64,000 bases of DNA, from NCBI GenBank assembly GCA_017577575.1, contig PKRG01000011.1:1-64000 (forward strand), written 5' to 3'. Positions 53,541 to 62,578 of this stretch are shown piece after piece; position 1 is the stretch's first letter; every line of letters begins with the position of its first letter. A program made the translations under genes and the position numbers. The notes beneath the pieces are model-generated. The model had not been told where the DNA came from. It saw only the letters and a list, made by a program, of their open reading frames with translations, and made no database searches. This DNA is from Acidimicrobiia bacterium (GTDB lineage Bacteria; Actinomycetota; Acidimicrobiia; Spongiisociales; ZC4RG35).

Positions 53541-55315
53541 TCCCCTGCCTGCGCCTCCGCTTGGGCGAGGGCGGCAGCCACCTCGGGGCGCAGCTGGATG
53601 CCGAGCTCGACTAGTTGTGCCTCGTCCACGGGCGCCGGGGCGGAGGTGAGGGGGTCCACGCCCGTCTGGGTCTTCGGGAACGGCATGACCTCCCGGATCG
53701 ACGCCTCGTTCTGCAGCACCATCACCAAACGGTCGATCCCGAAGGCGAAGCCGCCGTGGGGAGGCGTCCCGTACCTGAGGGCCTCGAGGAACCATCCGAA
53801 CCGCCTCTCGGCGCTCTCCCGGTCGATGCCGAGGATGTCGAACACCTTCTGTTGCGTCTCGGGGTCGTGGATCCTGATCGAGCCGGACCCTAGCTCCACC
53901 CCGTTGAGGACGACGTCGTAGGCGTGGGCCAGCGCCGTCTGGGGCGAGCGCTGCATGGCCTCGACGTCCTGGGGCATGGTGAACGGGTGATGGCTGAAGG
54001 TGAGTGTCCCGTCGTCGTCCTCTTCGAACATCGGGAAGTCGGTCACCCACAGAAAGGCGAGCTCGTCGTGGTTCTTGGGACGTCCGAGGTCGTTACGGAG
54101 CCCTCCCAGCACCTCGAGCGCGGTCTTCCAGCGGTCGGCGGCGATGAGCAGCACGTCACCGGCAACGGCGCCCAGCCTCTCCTTCAACCCGGTCGCCTCG
54201 GTCTCGGAGAGGAACTTCGCCACCGGTGACCGCAGGCTCCCGTCGGCTTCCACCTGCATCCACACGAGGCCCTTGCCGCCGAGCTGTTTCGCCCGCTCCA
54301 CGAGCGCGTCGGCCTCGGCCCGGGACAGGGTGCGCTGGCCGGCGTTGATGCCCCGGATCGTGCCGCCGTTCGCCAGCGCGGAGGCGAACACGCCGAACTC
54401 GGTGGAGGCGAAGATATCGGAGAGGTCGACGATCTCCATCCCGAAGCGGATGTCGGGCTTGTCGGTGCCGTAGCGTTCCATCGCCTCGTGCCAGGAGAGC
54501 CGGGGGAACGGGGTGGGGATCTCCACGCCCCTCAGCTCCCGCGTGGCGGCGACCAGGGCGGCTTCGATCGCCGCCTGGACGTCCTCGGCCTCCCAGAACG
54601 AGCCTTCCAGGTCGAGCTGGGTGAACTCCACCTGGCGGTCGGCCCTGAAGTCCTCGTCGCGATAGCACCGGGCGATCTGGAAGTACCGCTCGACGCCGGC
54701 GATCATCAGCAGCTGCTTGAACAGCTGCGGGGATTGGGGCAGCGCATAGAACGAGCCCTGGCGGAGCCGGGAAGGCACGAGCATGTCCCGGGCGCCCTCC
54801 GGCGTGGACCGGATCAAGGTGGGGGTCTCGACTTCGAGGAACCCCAGGTCGTCGAGGGCGCGGCGGATGGCGGCGGTGGCCCGGGAGCGGGCCCTGAGGT
54901 TGGCGGCCATGCGGGGCCGGCGCAGGTCCAGGTAGCGGTACTGGAGGCGGAGCCGTTCGTCGATGTCGGTGCGGTCGTCGAGCATGAACGGGAGCGGTTC
55001 CGACGGGGAGAGGATCTCCAGGTGGGAGGCCTGGACCTCTATCTCGCCGGTCACCAGATCCGGGTTGACGGTGCCCTCGGGACGGGCGGTGACCTCCCCC
55101 TCGATCGTCACCGTGTACTCCATCCGCAGGTCGTCGACCTGGGGCAGCCGGGCCGGGTCCACGACGACCTGGACGATGCCTTTGCCGTCGCGGATGTCGA
55201 GGAAGGCGATGCCGCCGTGGTCGCGGCGGCGGGCGACCCATCCGGCCACCCGCACGCGCTGGCCGACCAGGTCCGGGCCGAGCTCGGTCGTGAAGTGGGT
55301 TCTGTATCTGCTCAT
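53537..55315 (-). CDS. aspS: Aspartate-tRNA ligase (possibly Asp/Asn)
   Basis: A class II synthetase of 592 residues. The N-terminal OB anticodon domain (VGQRVRVAGWVARRRDHGGIAFLDIRD) leads to the core with FLEVETPTLIRSTPEGARDMLVPSR, FYALPQSPQLFKQLLMIAGVERYFQIARCYRDEDFRADRQ (motif 2), the bacterial GAD insertion domain, and motif 3 GFAFGIDRLVM. Whether it also aspartylates tRNA-Asn depends on the presence of asnS or gatCAB elsewhere in the genome. ATG 55315 lies 6 bp after hisS. Confidence 0.97.
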   Translation of the reverse strand: MSRYRTHFTTELGPDLVGQRVRVAGWVARRRDHGGIAFLDIRDGKGIVQVVVDPARLPQVDDLRMEYTVTIEGEVTARPEGTVNPDLVTGEIEVQASHLEILSPSEPLPFMLDDRTDIDERLRLQYRYLDLRRPRMAANLRARSRATAAIRRALDDLGFLEVETPTLIRSTPEGARDMLVPSRLRQGSFYALPQSPQLFKQLLMIAGVERYFQIARCYRDEDFRADRQVEFTQLDLEGSFWEAEDVQAAIEAALVAATRELRGVEIPTPFPRLSWHEAMERYGTDKPDIRFGMEIVDLSDIFASTEFGVFASALANGGTIRGINAGQRTLSRAEADALVERAKQLGGKGLVWMQVEADGSLRSPVAKFLSETEATGLKERLGAVAGDVLLIAADRWKTALEVLGGLRNDLGRPKNHDELAFLWVTDFPMFEEDDDGTLTFSHHPFTMPQDVEAMQRSPQTALAHAYDVVLNGVELGSGSIRIHDPETQQKVFDILGIDRESAERRFGWFLEALRYGTPPHGGFAFGIDRLVMVLQNEASIREVMPFPKTQTGVDPLTSAPAPVDEAQLVELGIQLRPEVAAALAQAEAQAGE

Positions 55316-55321
55316 TGGGGT

Positions 55322-56668
55322 TCAGGGCTCCTGGGACAGGCGACGGGTGACGTGGTCGACGAGGTCGCTGAGCGGGACCTCGACTTGCTCCCCGCGGGTC
55401 AGGTCGCGTACCGAGACGGTGCTGCGCTGCCGCTCCGACTCGCCGGCGATGACGACGAGGACGCATCCCCGGCGGTCGGCCGCCTTCAGCTGCTTGCCGA
55501 GCCGGGAGGGGGTCATCTGGGTCTCGGTGTCGATGCCGGCGGCCCGCAGCCGGGCGGCGACCCCGAGGGAGTACTCGAGGTCGTCGTCGGACATCAGGGC
55601 GACGCTCACGGGCACCGCCGGGCTCCCCTCCGGGAGCAGCCCGGCTTCGCGCAGCTGCCAGAACAGACGGGTGAACCCGATCGAGATCCCGACGCCGGGG
55701 AGGCGCGTGGTCGTGTACTGGCCGGCGAGGTCGTCGTAGCGGCCGCCGGAGCAGATGCTCCCCAGCTCCGGGTGGTCGTCGAGGCGGGTCTCGTACACGG
55801 TGCCGGTGTAGTAGTCGAGGCCGCGGGCGATGGCCAGGTCGAGGGCGAAGGAGTCCTCGTCGACCCCGAGAGCGGCCATCGTGCGGGCCACCTCCGCCAC
55901 CTCGGCGGCCTCCGACTCGGCCCTGGCGGGGAGGGTGGAGAGCGCCGATTCGATCGCGGCGACTCCCGAGGCGGAAACCGAGGTGAACTCGAGCAGCTTC
56001 CCTACCGACTCGGGGCTCAGGCCCGAGTCGACGAGGGTGCGGCCGACGGCGTCGACTCCCTTCTTCTCGATCTTGTCGACCTCTCGCAGCACCTCGGTCT
56101 GGGCGTCCTCGGACTCGATTCCCACCTCTTCGAGCAGCCGCCTCATCAGGCGGCGGTTGTTGATACGGAGGGTGACAGACCCGATGCCCAGGTCCTCGAG
56201 GATGGCGATGGCGGCCGCGGCCACCTCGGCGTCGTGACGCAGAGAGAGCTCGTCGCGGTCGATGACGTCGATGTCGCACTGGTAGAACTCGCGGTAGCGG
56301 CCCCGCTGCGGGCGCTCTCCCCGGTAGACCCGCTGGATCTGGGAGCGGCGGAAGGGGAAGACCAGCTCGTGCTCGTGCTCGGCGACGTAGCGGGCCAGCG
56401 GCACGGTCAGGTCGAAGCGGAGGGCGAGGTCGGGCGCCTCCCCCGCTTCCAGCGACCCGGCCGACTGGACGAAGTACACCTGGCGCTCGGTTTCGCCGCC
56501 GGTCTTGGTGAGGAGGACGTCGGCCCGCTCGAACACGGGCGTTTCGATGGCCGGAAAGCCGAAGCGGCGGAAGCCGCGCCGGATCTTGTCGAGCATGGCG
56601 TCGTGGATCGCCTGCTCGGCGGGCAGCAGCTCGAGTGTGCCGGCGGGAGTCGACGGTGTGATGGTCAT
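55322..56668 (-). CDS. hisS: Histidine-tRNA ligase
   Basis: A class II synthetase of 448 residues. Motif 1 is around FPAIETPVFERADVL, motif 2 includes RRSQIQRVYRGERPQRGRYREFYQCDID, the histidine motif reads ARGLDYYTGTVYE, and ICSGGRYDDLAGQY plus VGISIGFTRL (motif 3) follow. The C-terminal anticodon domain starts near 345 (PVSVALMSDDDLEYSLGVAARLRAAG). The histidine anchor A/GRGLDYY is intact. ATG 56668 begins MTITPSTPAGTLELLP. It precedes aspS by 6 bp and follows the MBL hydrolase gene by 46 bp. Confidence 0.96.
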   Translation of the reverse strand: MTITPSTPAGTLELLPAEQAIHDAMLDKIRRGFRRFGFPAIETPVFERADVLLTKTGGETERQVYFVQSAGSLEAGEAPDLALRFDLTVPLARYVAEHEHELVFPFRRSQIQRVYRGERPQRGRYREFYQCDIDVIDRDELSLRHDAEVAAAAIAILEDLGIGSVTLRINNRRLMRRLLEEVGIESEDAQTEVLREVDKIEKKGVDAVGRTLVDSGLSPESVGKLLEFTSVSASGVAAIESALSTLPARAESEAAEVAEVARTMAALGVDEDSFALDLAIARGLDYYTGTVYETRLDDHPELGSICSGGRYDDLAGQYTTTRLPGVGISIGFTRLFWQLREAGLLPEGSPAVPVSVALMSDDDLEYSLGVAARLRAAGIDTETQMTPSRLGKQLKAADRRGCVLVVIAGESERQRSTVSVRDLTRGEQVEVPLSDLVDHVTRRLSQEP

Positions 56669-56714
56669 GAGCGGCCCCTAAGGATGGCACCGTGGATGGC
56701 GTCGACGAAAGCGG

Positions 56715-57362
56715 TCAGGACCAGAGATGGCGGAACGGGTTGCTGCGCCGCTCCTCGCCGATCGTGGTCTCCGGCCCGTGGCCAGGCAGCACCCGGATGT
56801 CGTCGGGGAGCGTCATGACGCGTGTCCGCATCGACTCGGCGAGAGCGCCCAGGTCGCCCCCGGGAAGGTCGGTTCGGCCTATCGAGCCGGCGAACAGCTG
56901 GTCGCCGGAGAACAGGATCCCCTCCTCTTCCACGAGGAAGCAGCAGTGCCCCGGGGTGTGGCCGGGGGTGTGGAGCACCTCGAAGGTGACTCCGGCGAGG
57001 GTGTGGCGCTGTCCATCGGCCAGGTAGACGCGTTCGGCCGGTGCCCGGTAGTCACCCGGGGGAACCATCCCGAAGAGGAGGCGCAGCTGCTCTTCGGGGG
57101 AGTCGGTGAGGAAGTCGTCGTCGGGGTGAACGTAGGCGTAGGCGCCGGTGGCCCCCGCCACCGGGCCGGCACCTCCGACGTGGTCGACGTGGCCGTGGGT
57201 GACGAGCAGCGCCGCCACGGACAGGTCGTGGCGGCGGACCATCTCGAGCACCGCCGACGGGTCCGGGGGGACGTCCACCACCACGGCCGGGCCTCCCGGT
57301 TCGGATGCCACGACGTACGTGTTGGTCTGAGCGAGCCACAGGCTCCGGCTGAGCAGTATCAC
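56715..57362 (-). CDS. MBL-fold metallohydrolase (glyoxalase II-like)
   Basis: A 215-residue metallo-beta-lactamase-fold hydrolase. Zinc ligands are in THGHVDHVGG, HTPGHTPGHCCFL, FSGDQLFAGSIGRTD and PGHGPETTIGEE, the usual glyoxalase II-like set. It lacks a long C-terminal glutathione-binding domain, so the substrate may be a different thioester, as in many actinobacteria that use mycothiol. Placement between relA and hisS is a conserved neighbourhood. GTG 57362 follows the relA stop by 8 bp. Confidence 0.92.
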   Translation of the reverse strand: MILLSRSLWLAQTNTYVVASEPGGPAVVVDVPPDPSAVLEMVRRHDLSVAALLVTHGHVDHVGGAGPVAGATGAYAYVHPDDDFLTDSPEEQLRLLFGMVPPGDYRAPAERVYLADGQRHTLAGVTFEVLHTPGHTPGHCCFLVEEEGILFSGDQLFAGSIGRTDLPGGDLGALAESMRTRVMTLPDDIRVLPGHGPETTIGEERRSNPFRHLWS

Positions 57363-57370
57363 GGGGTGTC

Positions 57371-59536
57371 TCAGGCGGGTTGGGGGATTCGGCGGGCAGC
57401 GTAGACCCCGTCGACCCCCCGGATGTCCGCCAGCATCCGCGGGAGCTGGCTGGCGTCAGACAGCTCCACTTCGTAGCGGAGGATCGCCACCCGGTCGGGG
57501 CCGGTGACGGTGGACGACGCCGTGATGTTGCCCCCCGTCTCCGAGATCACCGAGGTGACGTCGCGCAGCAGGAGCGTGCGGTCCAGGGCCTCGACCTGGA
57601 TCCACACCGAATAGCTCGACATCTGCCCCGCCGCCCAGGTGACGTCGACCATCCGCTCGTGCTTCTCGCGCAGGGCGTCGATGTTGGTGCAGTCCGAGCG
57701 GTGCACCGACACTCCCCGGCCGACGGTGACGAACCCCTCGATCGGGTCGCCGGGAACCGGGTCGCAGCACTTGGCGAGCCGCACGAGCAGGTCGTCGAAG
57801 CCCTCCACGATGACCGGAGGCCCTTCCTGGGGGCGCCGGCGGGGGACGACCAGGGGTAGGGTCTGGTCCGGGCGCTCCGGGTGGGCGATCCGGCCCGCCT
57901 TCGACGCCACGGCTCCGGCCGAGATCGTGCCCTCCCCGACCTTGGTGAACATCGTGTCGACGTCCCGGTAGCCGAGCTCGGCGGCCACCTCACCCAGCAG
58001 CTCGGCGCGATGGTGCGGGTCGAGGTCGGGCAGCTCTCGGTCCAGGGCGGCGAACACCTGATCCTTGCCCTCCGTCAGGGCTTGGTCGCGGCGCTCCTTG
58101 AGGAACCACTGCTTGATCTTCGACCGCGCCCGAGACGTCCGCACGAACGTCAGCCAGTCCCGGCTGGGGCCGCTGTCGCGGCGCGACGTGATGATCTCGA
58201 CGATGTCGCCGGACGCCAGCTTGGTCGACAGCGGCATCAGCCGCCCGTTGATGCGGGCGCCCACGCAGTTGTGGCCGACCTCGGTGTGGACGGCGTAGGC
58301 GAAGTCGACCGCCGTCGCTCCCTTGGGCAGGGTCTTCACGTCGCCGGCGGGCGTGAGCACGAACACCTCGTCCTGGTACAGGTCGAGCTTCAGGTTGTTG
58401 AGGAACTCGGCGGGATCGTCGGACTCCAGGGCCCCCATGTCGATCCACGGCTGGGCCGTCGCCTCCCCGCCCTCCTTGTACCGCCAGTGGGCGGCGATGC
58501 CCGACTCCGCCCGCCGGTGCATCTCCTCGGTGCGCAGCTGCACCTCGAGCGGCTTGCCGTCGGGGCCCACCACGGTGGTGTGCAGGCTCTGGTACAGGTT
58601 GGGCTTGGGCATGGCGATGTAGTCCTTGAACCGCCCCGGGATCGGCACCCAGTGGCTGTGGATGAGGCCGAGGGCGGCGTAGCAGTCCCGGACGTTGCCG
58701 GTGATGATTCGGATCCCGATGAGGTCGTGGATCTCCTCGAACGGCCGGTTCTGCTCGACCATCTTGCGGTAGATCGAGTAGTGGTGCTTCGGACGCCCGG
58801 TGACCTGGGCGGAGATGCCCGCCTCCGCCAGGACGCCTTCGACCTCGGCGATCATCTTCTCGATGAAGACGCTGCGTTCCACTCCCCGCTCGGTGAGCTT
58901 CTCCTCGATCTCGGCGAACGGGCCGGGGTGGAGGATGGCGAAGCAGCGGTCCTCGAGCTCGTGTTTGATCTCCTGGACGCCGAGCCGGTGGGCCAGCGGC
59001 GCGTACACGTCGAGGGTCTCGCGGGCCACCCGACGTTGCTTCTCCTCGCGCAGGGCGTAGACCGTCCGCATGTTGTGGAGGCGGTCGACGAGCTTGATCA
59101 GGAGGACCCGGACATCCTGGGCCATCGCCACGACCATCTTGCGGATGGTGGCCGCCTGCGCCTCCTCAACCGAGGAGTAGTCGATCCGGTCGAGCTTGGT
59201 GACGCCGTCGATGAGGGCGGCGATTTCGGAGCCGAACTCGGCGGCGAGGTGCTCCAGGGTGACATCGGTGTCCTCCACGGTGTCGTGGAGCAGGGCGGCG
59301 GCGATCGTCGCCGCGTCGAGGCCGTAGTGGGCCAGGTGCCACGCCACCGCCAGCGGGTGGGTGATGTAGGGGTGGCCGGTCTTGCGCACCTGGCCGGCGT
59401 GGGCCCGGTCGGCGAGCTCGTAGGCACGACGAAGCAGATCGACATCCCCGTCGGGATGGTGGGCGAGGAAGGCTTCGACGACGTCTTCGAACGTCGCCGG
59501 AGCCGGATCGACTTCAGTCGTATACGAGGAGGGCAT
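57371..59536 (-). CDS. relA: Bifunctional (p)ppGpp synthetase/hydrolase
   Basis: The stringent-response enzyme, 721 residues. The N-terminal HD hydrolase is intact (H84/D85 in LLHDTVEDTD, plus RLHNMRT). The synthetase has GRPKHHYSIYRKM, IHDLIGIRIIT, the Rel/SpoT-type RFKDYIAMPKPNLYQSLHTTV, and EVQLRTEEMHRRAESGIAAHWRYKEG. The TGS domain (about 385-445, VFVLTPAGDVKTLPKGATAVDFAYAVHTEVGHNCVGA) and a C-terminal ACT domain follow. Both active sites look functional. ATG 59536 lies 23 nt inside the end of apt, indicating coupling; the apt-relA pair is standard. Confidence 0.97.
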   Translation of the reverse strand: MPSSYTTEVDPAPATFEDVVEAFLAHHPDGDVDLLRRAYELADRAHAGQVRKTGHPYITHPLAVAWHLAHYGLDAATIAAALLHDTVEDTDVTLEHLAAEFGSEIAALIDGVTKLDRIDYSSVEEAQAATIRKMVVAMAQDVRVLLIKLVDRLHNMRTVYALREEKQRRVARETLDVYAPLAHRLGVQEIKHELEDRCFAILHPGPFAEIEEKLTERGVERSVFIEKMIAEVEGVLAEAGISAQVTGRPKHHYSIYRKMVEQNRPFEEIHDLIGIRIITGNVRDCYAALGLIHSHWVPIPGRFKDYIAMPKPNLYQSLHTTVVGPDGKPLEVQLRTEEMHRRAESGIAAHWRYKEGGEATAQPWIDMGALESDDPAEFLNNLKLDLYQDEVFVLTPAGDVKTLPKGATAVDFAYAVHTEVGHNCVGARINGRLMPLSTKLASGDIVEIITSRRDSGPSRDWLTFVRTSRARSKIKQWFLKERRDQALTEGKDQVFAALDRELPDLDPHHRAELLGEVAAELGYRDVDTMFTKVGEGTISAGAVASKAGRIAHPERPDQTLPLVVPRRRPQEGPPVIVEGFDDLLVRLAKCCDPVPGDPIEGFVTVGRGVSVHRSDCTNIDALREKHERMVDVTWAAGQMSSYSVWIQVEALDRTLLLRDVTSVISETGGNITASSTVTGPDRVAILRYEVELSDASQLPRMLADIRGVDGVYAARRIPQPA

Positions 59537-60032
59537 GGTATGGGACCTCCGGCAGGGTCCCCTTTCCGTTGAGGAAGGCGAGCTCGATGAACACGCTGAA
59601 CCCGACCACCTCGGCGCCGGTCTGTTGGACCAGCCGGAGAGCCGCCGCCGCCGTCCCGCCGGTGGCGATCACGTCATCGACGAGGAGCACACGGTCGGAC
59701 GGGCCGGCTGCGTCGACGTGGATCTCCAGCCGGTCGGTTCCGTACTCCAGAGTGTATTCCTCGCCGACCGTCTTGAAAGGGAGCTTGCCGGGCTTGCGGA
59801 TGGGGATGAACCCGGCGTTCAACTCCAACGCGATGGGGGCGGCGAGGGTGAACCCTCGGGCTTCGATCCCCGCGACCTGGGTCACGCCCTTGTCGCGGAA
59901 CGGGTCCGCCATCGCCGACACGAGGCGGGCGAACGTGTCTGCGTGGCCGAGGATGGGTGTGATGTCCTTGAACACCACCCCCGGCTCGGGGAAATCCGGG
60001 ATGTCACGAATGAGGCTGGCGAACTCGTCCAC
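59514..60032 (-). CDS. apt: Adenine phosphoribosyltransferase
   Basis: Salvages adenine to AMP using PRPP. The 172 residues start VDEFASLIRDIPDFPEPGVVFKDITPIL and contain GIEARGFTLAAPIAL, the KPGKLPF flexible loop region, the dimer-contact LEYGTDRLEIHVDA and the PRPP motif RVLLVDDVIATGGTAAAALRL. Length is typical. GTG 60032 gives the family N-terminus. In many bacteria secD and secF lie between yajC and apt; here only 50 bp separate yajC and apt. Confidence 0.97.
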   Translation of the reverse strand: MDEFASLIRDIPDFPEPGVVFKDITPILGHADTFARLVSAMADPFRDKGVTQVAGIEARGFTLAAPIALELNAGFIPIRKPGKLPFKTVGEEYTLEYGTDRLEIHVDAAGPSDRVLLVDDVIATGGTAAAALRLVQQTGAEVVGFSVFIELAFLNGKGTLPEVPYHALLVYD

Positions 60033-60082
60033 GCGGCCAGTCTATGCCCGTCGCTGCCGGATCCCGCAGAACCCGGTGCTGC

Positions 60083-60394
60083 TCAGGTGCCGGTGTCCTC
60101 GCGTTCGGGGCCGAGGCGGTTGGCGACCGCCCGGCGGCTGACCCGCAGCTCCCCTTGCTCGATCTGGAGCACGACGTCGTCGCCGTCGAGGCGCTTCACC
60201 TTGCCTTTGATCCCACCGATGGTCTGGACCTCGTCGCCGAGCTGCAGCGACTCGGCCAGCTCCTGCTGCTTCTTCATGCGGTTGCGCTGGGGGCGGATGA
60301 TCAGGAAGTAGAAGACCGCCACCATCAGCACGAGGAAGATCAGCGAGCTGGTTCCCGAACCGGCAGGGGCTTCTTGAGCGAAAACGAAGGGCAA
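60083..60394 (-). CDS. yajC: Preprotein translocase accessory subunit YajC
   Basis: A small membrane protein of the SecDF-YajC complex. The 103 residues have one membrane span (about 15-35, SSLIFLVLMVAVFYFLIIRPQ), the conserved RPQRNRMKKQQELAESLQLGDEVQTIGGIKGKV block and a polar tail. The start appears to be TTG 60394, with GAGAGG 8 nt upstream. It follows tgt by 33 bp, the usual order. The partner genes secD and secF are not adjacent. Confidence 0.95.
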   Translation of the reverse strand: MPFVFAQEAPAGSGTSSLIFLVLMVAVFYFLIIRPQRNRMKKQQELAESLQLGDEVQTIGGIKGKVKRLDGDDVVLQIEQGELRVSRRAVANRLGPEREDTGT

Positions 60395-60427
60395 GTTGGA
60401 TTCCTCTCGTCCTTGGGGAGGCGAAGA

Positions 60428-61558
60428 TTAGGAGAGCGGCGTTTCGCTACCAACCCCTCGGCGACGATTCTCGACGACCTCGGCGTGGAAGTCCTCGAAC
60501 GTGCCCGCCACGATCGCTCGTCGGGCGTCGCGCATCAACCCGAGGGTGTAGGTGAGGTTGTGGAGGCTGACGAGCCGGTGCACGGACAGCTCCCGGGTGA
60601 TCAGCAGATGCCGCAGGTAGGCCCGGCTGTAGGTGCGGCACGTCAGGCAGTCACAATCGGGGGCGAGCGGAGCGGGGTCCTCGGCGAATTCGGCCCGGCG
60701 CAGGTTGTAGTCCCCCGAGCTGGTCAGCACCCGCCCGTGGCGAGCCAGGCGCGTGGGCCACACGCAGTCGAAGAGGTCCGCGCCCCGGGCCACCGCGTCG
60801 AGCACCCCTTCCGCGTCCCCGAGGCCCATCACGTAGCGGACCTTGCCGTCGGGCAGCTCCGGCATCACCGCCTCCAGGGCCCGGTTGCGCTCTTGCGGGG
60901 GCTCCCCCACCGACAACCCCCCGATCCCGAAGCCGGCGAAGCCCAGCGCGGCCGTCCGGGAGGCCGATTCCCGCCGCAGCTCGGGGTCGGTGCCGCCCTG
61001 CACGATTCCGAAGAGCGCCTGGTCGGGCCGCTGGTGGGCGGCGAGCGCCCGCTCTGCCCAACGCAGGGTGAGCTCCATCGCCTCTCTCACCCGCTCGGCC
61101 GGAGCGGGGAGGGCCAGGCACACGTCCAGCACCATCGCCACGTCGGGCCCCAGCAGCTCCTGGACCTTGACGGCGTCCTCGGGTCTGAGATGGACCATCG
61201 AACCGTCGTAGACGGACCGGAAGGTGGCGCCGTCCTCGGTGATGCGGGGCTCGAGGGAGAGGATCTGATATCCCCCGGAGTCGGTGAGGATCGGGCCGTT
61301 CCAGGCCATGAAGCCGTGGAGGCCGCCCATCCTCGCCACGAGCTCGGCCCCCGGGCGGAGCATGAGGTGGTAGGTGTTGGCGAGCACCATCTGCGCTCCG
61401 ACCGCGCCGAGGTCGTGGGTGTCGAGAGCCCGGACTGCCGCCCGGGTGCCGACCGGCATGAAGGCAGGCGTCTCGACCGTCCCGTGGGTCAGCTCCAGGT
61501 GCCCGGCCCGGGCGGGGCCGTCGGCCGTTTCGAGGCGCCATGTGGCGGCGTGGGTCAT
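60428..61558 (-). CDS. tgt: Queuine tRNA-ribosyltransferase
   Basis: Exchanges guanine for preQ1 at tRNA position 34. The 376-residue TIM barrel has VGTRAAVRALDTHDL, NTYHLMLRPG, LTDSGGYQILSL (catalytic Asp), FGIVQGG, GGLSVGE, and MGLGDAEGVLDAVARGADLFDCVWPTRLARHG. The last motif normally reads VLPTRxARNG; the Trp and His are variants. Zinc ligands CDCLTC followed by a distant His are present. ATG 61558 overlaps queA as ATGA. Together these two genes indicate queuosine-modified tRNA. Confidence 0.96.
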   Translation of the reverse strand: MTHAATWRLETADGPARAGHLELTHGTVETPAFMPVGTRAAVRALDTHDLGAVGAQMVLANTYHLMLRPGAELVARMGGLHGFMAWNGPILTDSGGYQILSLEPRITEDGATFRSVYDGSMVHLRPEDAVKVQELLGPDVAMVLDVCLALPAPAERVREAMELTLRWAERALAAHQRPDQALFGIVQGGTDPELRRESASRTAALGFAGFGIGGLSVGEPPQERNRALEAVMPELPDGKVRYVMGLGDAEGVLDAVARGADLFDCVWPTRLARHGRVLTSSGDYNLRRAEFAEDPAPLAPDCDCLTCRTYSRAYLRHLLITRELSVHRLVSLHNLTYTLGLMRDARRAIVAGTFEDFHAEVVENRRRGVGSETPLS

Positions 61559-62568
61559 GGCTGCTCCCGGTCGCAGAGCATGGCGTCTCCGAAGCTGAGG
61601 AACCGGTACCCGCGCTGGAGGGCCACCGAGTATGCCTCCCTCCAGCCGGGGCCCATGAAGGCGGCGATCATGACGAGGAGGCTCGACCTCGGCATGTGGA
61701 AGTTGGTCACCAGCCGGTCGACGACGCGGAACCGGAAGCCCGGGGTGATGAAGAGGTCGGTGTGGCCGGTCCACGGCCGCAGCTCGCCTTCGCGGGCCGC
61801 CGTCTCCAGCGCCCGCACCACCGTGGTGCCGACGGCCACCACCCTGCCGCCCCGGCTGGTGGCCCGGGCGATGGCGTCGACGGTCTCTGCGGGCACCGAC
61901 ACCCATTCTCGATGCATCCGGTGGTCCGAGACCCTCTCGGTCTGGATGGGGCGGAACGTCCCCAGGCCGACCCGCAGCTCGACGCGGGCGATCCCGGCGG
62001 TCTTGCGTTCCAGCCGCTCCAGGAGCTCCTCAGTGAAGTGGAGACCGGCGGTGGGGGCGGCGGCCGAGCCCGGTGTGCGGGCGTAGACGGTCTGGTAGCG
62101 GGAGGGATCGGCGAGCGAGGCGGTGATGTACGGCGGAAGCGGGACCTCTCCTGCCTTGTCGATCGCCGTCTCCACGTCCTCGGACGCCTCGAGCGCCACC
62201 TCGGCGATCCCGTCGACCGGATCCGACTCGAGTCGGGCCTCCAGGTGCTCGCCGACGAGGCGGGTGCCCCGGCGGAGGCGCCGGGCGGGGCGGACGAGGG
62301 CCTCCCAGTTGCCGTTCTCGAGGCGGTCGAGGAGCAGCATCTCGACCGCTCCCCCGGTCTTCGCCTTGGTCAGGTGGATGCGGGCGGCGCGCACCCGGGT
62401 GTCGTTGACCACCACGATGTCGTCGGGGCCGAGCAGGTCGGGGAGCTCCGAGAAGACGTGGTCGGACATGTCGGCGGTCACCAGCAGCCGCGAGGAGTCC
62501 CGGGGCTCGGCCGGTGACTGGGCGATGGCGCTTTCGGGCAGTTCGTAGTCGAAATCTGCGGTCAGCAC
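61555..62568 (-). CDS. queA: S-adenosylmethionine:tRNA ribosyltransferase-isomerase
   Basis: Adds the epoxycyclopentanediol moiety to preQ1-tRNA from SAM. The 337 residues begin VLTADFDYELPESAIAQSPAEPRDSSRLLV and contain VVVNDTRVRAARI, GAVEMLLL, PLPPYI, RYQTVYARTPGSAAAPTAGLHFTEELLERL and RRVVAVGTTVVRALET-like segments, ending in SFGDAMLCDRE. GTG 62568 matches the family N-terminus; 43 upstream in-frame codons are a ruvB shadow. It lies 10 bp after ruvB and overlaps tgt. Confidence 0.96.
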   Translation of the reverse strand: MLTADFDYELPESAIAQSPAEPRDSSRLLVTADMSDHVFSELPDLLGPDDIVVVNDTRVRAARIHLTKAKTGGAVEMLLLDRLENGNWEALVRPARRLRRGTRLVGEHLEARLESDPVDGIAEVALEASEDVETAIDKAGEVPLPPYITASLADPSRYQTVYARTPGSAAAPTAGLHFTEELLERLERKTAGIARVELRVGLGTFRPIQTERVSDHRMHREWVSVPAETVDAIARATSRGGRVVAVGTTVVRALETAAREGELRPWTGHTDLFITPGFRFRVVDRLVTNFHMPRSSLLVMIAAFMGPGWREAYSVALQRGYRFLSFGDAMLCDREQP

Positions 62569-62578
62569 GCGTGGGGTC

